Assembly (NCBI GenBank): GCA_026001145.1 | Contig: BNZN01000015.1 | Span: 1 to 17,892 of the forward strand | Direction: 5' to 3' | Source: Clostridia bacterium | GTDB taxonomy: Bacteria; Bacillota; Clostridia; Oscillospirales; Ruminococcaceae | Length of the DNA: 17,892 nt | Shown here: positions 15,060 through 17,892 of the stretch, in pieces | How positions within the stretch are numbered: the first letter of the stretch is position 1 | How the letters are laid out: the number at the start of each line of letters is the position of its first letter | The notes under the pieces: generated by a model | What the model saw: the letters and a program-made list of their open reading frames with translations, nothing else | Database searches by the model: none | What the model was told of the DNA's origin: nothing | Position numbers and translations under genes: made by a program

Positions 15060-16031
15060 TTGAATTCCACGAGGCCAAATGGCAGCTGCAAGATTGTCCC
15101 TGTCGTTTGGTCGCTTGCGGATAGCGAAGCCGAAAATGAACTAGTGTTGGGCCTAGTGCCGCGGAACATGTCGACACAGCAGGCTGTTGAGGTCGTCTGC
15201 CACGAGCGGATTGCTGCATATTTAGCAGAAGGATACGTGCCGGCAAGGGTTTCTTGGCAAGAACATGGCACACTCACGCGAGCTCCAATAATAAGATTGG
15301 TTCTTTGCAAGCCAGTGCTGGCTCCGGAACACCACAATGACAAAGGCGCTCCACCGTATGCGGTTTCCAACGGCCTCATAGGAATGAATCGGGATTTGCT
15401 TTGTAAATCATTGTTTCTGTTGGACTCAGAAGAAGCGTTACGTCGCTTGGTTGGCTGTGCTCAAGTGATTTACGGTTGGTCAAAAACAAGAGTCTTTACT
15501 CATTTCATACGTGAACGAGAGAAAAAGTGTAGACCCTTGAATGAGCTTTTTGAGCCGTGCCACGACCTCGTTTTGGTTTGTTCTGAATTGTTGCGGGAAC
15601 AAAAAGACGTAACGCCTGCGGTAGACAGGCTAATAAGGCGTTTGTCAACGGCACAAAGATTGGCGTATTCTCTTCTTTTTGGCTCTGCTGCTGCCTGGAA
15701 GATATTACCGAAAAGCGCAAATCAACAAGGACCAGAAGCAATTCCTGCTATGATAGAACAAACCAAAGAGATTTACAAACAGTGTATCCGGTGTCTGAAA
15801 CAAAGACCGAAAAAGGCCGGCCAACTGGATGTTCACGATGCTTCGCTGGCAGAAATCGAAAATGCTGTAGAAGCGGCTCTGGATCGCGGTCGAAACTATT
15901 TACCGTGTTGTTTCGCTAGTGATACGCTTGAACCATGTGCTCACCTTTATAGATATGTGGTGCAAGAGAGCCTCTTGTATCTATGCGCATTGCAGAGACA
16001 ACTTGCCGCCGCGCAGGGATTAGCGGAATAA
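15060..16031 (+). CDS. C-terminal part of the same cysteine-rich protein of unknown family
   Basis: About 323 residues follow in the frame of the signal-peptide ORF. TTG 15060 is only the first possible start codon after the TAG. It has no ribosome binding site, so independent translation is doubtful. The product is largely helical and unusually cysteine-rich: 14 cysteines, including CIRC, a CC pair and several isolated ones. For an exported protein this suggests disulfides or metal binding. It has no transmembrane helix. Two regions look helical and repetitive (EALRRLVGCAQVIYGW, and AEIENAVEAALDRGRNYL near the end). I do not recognise a family. With the upstream part it would make a secreted protein of about 370 residues after signal cleavage. 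Confidence 0.55.
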   Translation: MNSTRPNGSCKIVPVVWSLADSEAENELVLGLVPRNMSTQQAVEVVCHERIAAYLAEGYVPARVSWQEHGTLTRAPIIRLVLCKPVLAPEHHNDKGAPPYAVSNGLIGMNRDLLCKSLFLLDSEEALRRLVGCAQVIYGWSKTRVFTHFIREREKKCRPLNELFEPCHDLVLVCSELLREQKDVTPAVDRLIRRLSTAQRLAYSLLFGSAAAWKILPKSANQQGPEAIPAMIEQTKEIYKQCIRCLKQRPKKAGQLDVHDASLAEIENAVEAALDRGRNYLPCCFASDTLEPCAHLYRYVVQESLLYLCALQRQLAAAQGLAE

Positions 16032-16099
16032 ATGACGAAACTTGCCGGTGACTGATGACAGCTATTAGGAACAAATGTGAAAGCACAAGAAAGAGAGGC

Positions 16100-16123
16100 T
16101 GCCGAGGAGGTGGTCTCTCGGCA
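16100..16123 (+). terminator. Hairpin downstream of the cysteine-rich gene
   Basis: TGCCGAG (16100-16106) and CTCGGCA (16117-16123) pair perfectly around a ten-base loop, followed only by ATTTCG. It is about 70 bases after the stop codon. It may act as a weak or factor-dependent terminator or 3' stabiliser. The T-tract is too short for confidence. Confidence 0.4.
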
Positions 16124-16179
16124 ATTTCGCGCAAATACAACAAAATGGGTCAGGACTAGAATGGCGCAAGAAAGTGTGG

Positions 16180-16185
16180 TACAAT
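16180..16185 (+). promoter_or_regulatory. Extended -10 box (TGGTACAAT) directly before potC
   Basis: TACAAT preceded by TGG sits six bases before ATG 16192. No -35 or ribosome binding site is visible. If used, transcription would begin at about the start codon, giving a leaderless mRNA. Confidence 0.4.
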
Positions 16186-16191
16186 TTAGTC

Positions 16192-16944
16192 ATGGCTAGA
16201 AAAAGTAAATGGGGAGGAGCCTGGGGATTGAAAAGAAAATTGGGATCAAAACTTTATATTGCATTGTTCTTGTTGTTTATGTATCTCCCGATACTAGTTC
16301 TGATCGCGTTTTCTTTCAACGAATCCAGAAGCAGATCACACTGGACAGGTTTTACATTTGCATGGTATAATAAGCTGTTCCATAACCAGGAGATTTGGAG
16401 TGCGGTTTTAAACACACTGATTATTGCGATAATTGCTTCAATTGTTGCGACTGCGATTGGAACAGTTTCTGCGGTTGGCGTGCATTTCTTGGGCAAAAGA
16501 TTCAAGCGCATAATGATTCTTTTAACCAACCTGCCAATCGTTAACCCAGAAATCGTCACCGGGGTTTCTCTCATGCTCATGTTTACATTCTTAAGGGTAG
16601 AAATGGGATTTAAAACGTTAATTTTGGCACATGTATCCTTTAACGTGCCCTATATAATCTTTAACGTTTTGCCCAAACTTAAGCAGATGGATAAACATCT
16701 GTGTGACGCTGCCATGGATCTCGGTTGTAATTGGGTTCAGGTGTTCTTTAAGGTTATTCTGCCAGAAATCTCTCCGGGGGTCATGGCCGGCTTCTTGATG
16801 GCGATTGCGTTTTCACTGGATGATTTTGTGGTCAGCTATTTCACGAGTGGTCCGCCTTATTTAAAGACGTACTTTCTAGCAATGTTTTTAGGGATGGTTC
16901 TAACCCTTCTTTTGGAACAATTTGGGCTTGAGAAAGCCTTTTGA
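16192..16944 (+). CDS. potC: Spermidine/putrescine ABC transporter permease PotC, 3' end replaced
   Basis: PotC is one of two membrane permeases of the polyamine importer PotABCD. The 250-aa product follows PotC closely: helix 1 with LYIALFLLFMYLPILVLIAF and the SFNESRS motif, then WTGFTFAWYNKLFHN, LNTLIIAIIASIVATAIGT and LPIVNPEIVTGVSLMLMF. The EAA-loop region is CDAAMDLGCNWVQVFFKVIL, followed by FSLDDFVVSYFTSGP. After that, PotC proteins continue with a conserved YSM...G..PEINA segment and a last helix. Here the frame instead runs into sequence antisense to the minus-strand gene, ending in about 30 foreign residues that happen to be hydrophobic (LAMFLGMVLTLLLEQF). No ribosome binding site precedes ATG 16192. 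potA, potB and potD are not in the window. Confidence 0.8.
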   Translation: MARKSKWGGAWGLKRKLGSKLYIALFLLFMYLPILVLIAFSFNESRSRSHWTGFTFAWYNKLFHNQEIWSAVLNTLIIAIIASIVATAIGTVSAVGVHFLGKRFKRIMILLTNLPIVNPEIVTGVSLMLMFTFLRVEMGFKTLILAHVSFNVPYIIFNVLPKLKQMDKHLCDAAMDLGCNWVQVFFKVILPEISPGVMAGFLMAIAFSLDDFVVSYFTSGPPYLKTYFLAMFLGMVLTLLLEQFGLEKAF

Positions 16945-17836
16945 TCTTTTCTTCTTCGGTTTCTTTGCTCTCGCTCTTTTGCTCCGACTGAGCCTGCACT
17001 CTGGCATCTTCTTTAACAGCTACTTTTCCAAAGCCGGTTGCCCCTATTTCTTTAACATAATTCTCGGCCCGCTTTTTTGCTTCTTCTTTTGTGTCTATGT
17101 CTTTTTTTGTCCCTGCTTCTTTGGTCTCTTCTTTAGCGTCTTTTGTCCCTTTAGTATCATCATATGCAATCCCGAACACACGAACTTTTACATACTTGCT
17201 GTCAAAACCCTTTTTAAGTTCAGCATCTGAAAGCTTTTCTGTTCCTTTCTCACCGTAAAGAGATTTAAAAATGGCATTGCGTTTATAAGAGTTTTGCATA
17301 GAAGCCAAGTCCGCTTCGCCTTGTTTTTTTGCTTCAGCTGCTTTTTCTGCCTCCCGCGCGGTTTGCTTCCCTTTCGCTTTGGCTTCAGCCGCCGCTTTTT
17401 CTGCTTCTTCCATCTGCTTTTTCTGCTGGTCTAAATCAGCTTGGTCTTCTTTCGGCAACGTTAATTTCTTTTCAGCAAACATCGCTTCCACAGCTGCAAA
17501 ACGATACACTTTATCTTTTGATGCTTCCGCAATCATACTTTCGACTGTTTTTCCATCCACATTTATATCACAAATTTTCCCCATGTTGCCCATAGCTTTT
17601 TGGAATTGCTCTATAACCGCCTTATCTGTCATTTTTGTCTTTTCAATTTCTCCAAATACGTGATTAAACGCCTGATGTTGCAGACCCTTATAAACTTCAG
17701 CGGATATCTTTTCTCCACCATATGATGCGACATTATCTGCACTTGGCCAAAAATAATACCCAACACCAGCGCCAACTCCAACCAAAAGAACCAACAACAC
17801 TGCGTACTTTACCGCAGCTTTTTTAAAGATTTCCAT
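16841..17836 (-). CDS. Membrane-anchored PpiC/PrsA-like foldase-type protein, probably 3' truncated
   Basis: The 331-aa product has an N-terminal anchor (basic MEIFKKAAVK, then a hydrophobic helix at 11-30) and would lie outside the membrane. Residues 38-125 resemble the SurA/PrsA N-terminal helical domain (GGEKISAEVYKGLQHQAF). Residues 130-176 are an Ala/Glu/Lys/Gln-rich probable coiled coil. From about 203 (LSDAELKKGFDSKYVKVRVF) the pattern resembles entry into a parvulin (PpiC) domain, but charged Lys/Glu insertions (226-258, 280-300) interrupt it and the catalytic core is not clearly visible. Isomerase activity is therefore doubtful. The C-terminal five or so codons lie antisense to conserved potC sequence, so the natural end is probably lost. 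ATG 17836 has AAGGGAGG ten bases upstream. Confidence 0.65.
   Translation of the reverse strand: MEIFKKAAVKYAVLLVLLVGVGAGVGYYFWPSADNVASYGGEKISAEVYKGLQHQAFNHVFGEIEKTKMTDKAVIEQFQKAMGNMGKICDINVDGKTVESMIAEASKDKVYRFAAVEAMFAEKKLTLPKEDQADLDQQKKQMEEAEKAAAEAKAKGKQTAREAEKAAEAKKQGEADLASMQNSYKRNAIFKSLYGEKGTEKLSDAELKKGFDSKYVKVRVFGIAYDDTKGTKDAKEETKEAGTKKDIDTKEEAKKRAENYVKEIGATGFGKVAVKEDARVQAQSEQKSESKETEEEKIKRLSQAQIVPKEGLEPSLKTLLESTSLNKADHS
16849..16870. other. Probable recombination, deletion or assembly junction between potC and the minus-strand gene
   Basis: PotC similarity stops after TSGPP (about 16,856), while the minus-strand protein reads coherently only to about codon 325 (16,866) and then runs antisense through conserved potC. 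Two convergent genes truncated at the same place imply a breakpoint here. No target-site duplication or insertion sequence end was seen. Confidence 0.55.
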
Positions 17837-17892
17837 AAAGAAAAAACCTCCCTTAATAATTTTAAATAACCTTTTAGTAACCTCAATAATAA

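Noticed and set aside
16893..16909. T-arm-like string (GATGG TTCTAAC CCTTC) on the plus strand, giving the tRNA-like peptide VPKEGLEPS on the minus strand; a possible tRNA remnant or attachment site at the junction.
   Set aside because: The T-loop lacks the purine at position 57, the stem has a mismatch, no acceptor, D or anticodon arm could be found upstream, and the peptide reads well as part of the minus-strand protein.
16922..17663. Plus-strand Phe/Leu/Ser-rich open frames.
   Set aside because: They are shadows of the Lys/Glu/Ala-rich minus-strand gene, which has a proper ribosome binding site and a coherent protein.
1..17892. CRISPR arrays, insertion sequences, rRNA, tRNA, riboswitches, toxin-antitoxin pairs, phage genes.
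   Set aside because: No regularly spaced repeats, transposase-like frames, cloverleaf patterns or recognised aptamer cores were found by eye on either strand. A covariance-model search was not possible.

Overview
The window looks like chromosomal DNA from a flagellated, anaerobic, low-to-mid-GC Firmicute, probably Clostridia-like. The reasons are a one-subunit pyruvate:ferredoxin oxidoreductase, the order rlmN - PP2C phosphatase - PASTA kinase that is typical of Firmicutes, AAGGAGG-type ribosome binding sites with many GTG and TTG starts, and a SigD-type flagellar promoter. The taxon is inferred, not shown by a marker gene. No rRNA, tRNA, CRISPR array, insertion sequence or replication origin was recognised, and no gene-free gap exceeds about 300 bases.

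Layout: (1) 1-3131, the 3' nine-tenths of nifJ, cut by the window edge. (2) 3162-3659, a small membrane protein. (3) 3694-7491, rlmN, a PP2C phosphatase and a PASTA-domain Ser/Thr kinase, tightly packed. (4) 7519-12950, a late flagellar operon behind a near-consensus sigma-28 promoter: flgM, flgN, flgK, flgL and a very divergent fliD. (5) 12976-14618, a separate sigma-A-like promoter and hairpin leader, then fliS, a FliT/FlgN-like chaperone, greA and a probable terminator. (6) 14737-16031, a strong promoter and a signal-peptide gene of unknown family interrupted by one in-frame TAG. (7) 16180-17836, an orphan potC facing a PpiC/PrsA-like membrane-anchored protein on the minus strand. The two overlap tail to tail, and both seem to have lost their natural 3' ends at one point near 16,855.

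How the parts fit: FlgM holds sigma-28 until the hook is complete, FlgN carries FlgK and FlgL to the export gate, FlgK and FlgL form the hook-filament junction, the FliD-like protein caps the filament, and FliS/FliT are filament and cap chaperones. Because flgM is first behind a sigma-28 promoter, the operon would control itself. The kinase/phosphatase pair just upstream is the usual Firmicute envelope-sensing module. Its adjacency to the flagellar operon may be only positional.

Most worth checking: the amber codon at 15048-15050, the double-truncation junction near 16,855, the nine-G tract forming the flgM ribosome binding site, the divergent cap protein, and two genes (rlmN, potC) whose -10 boxes sit almost on the start codon.
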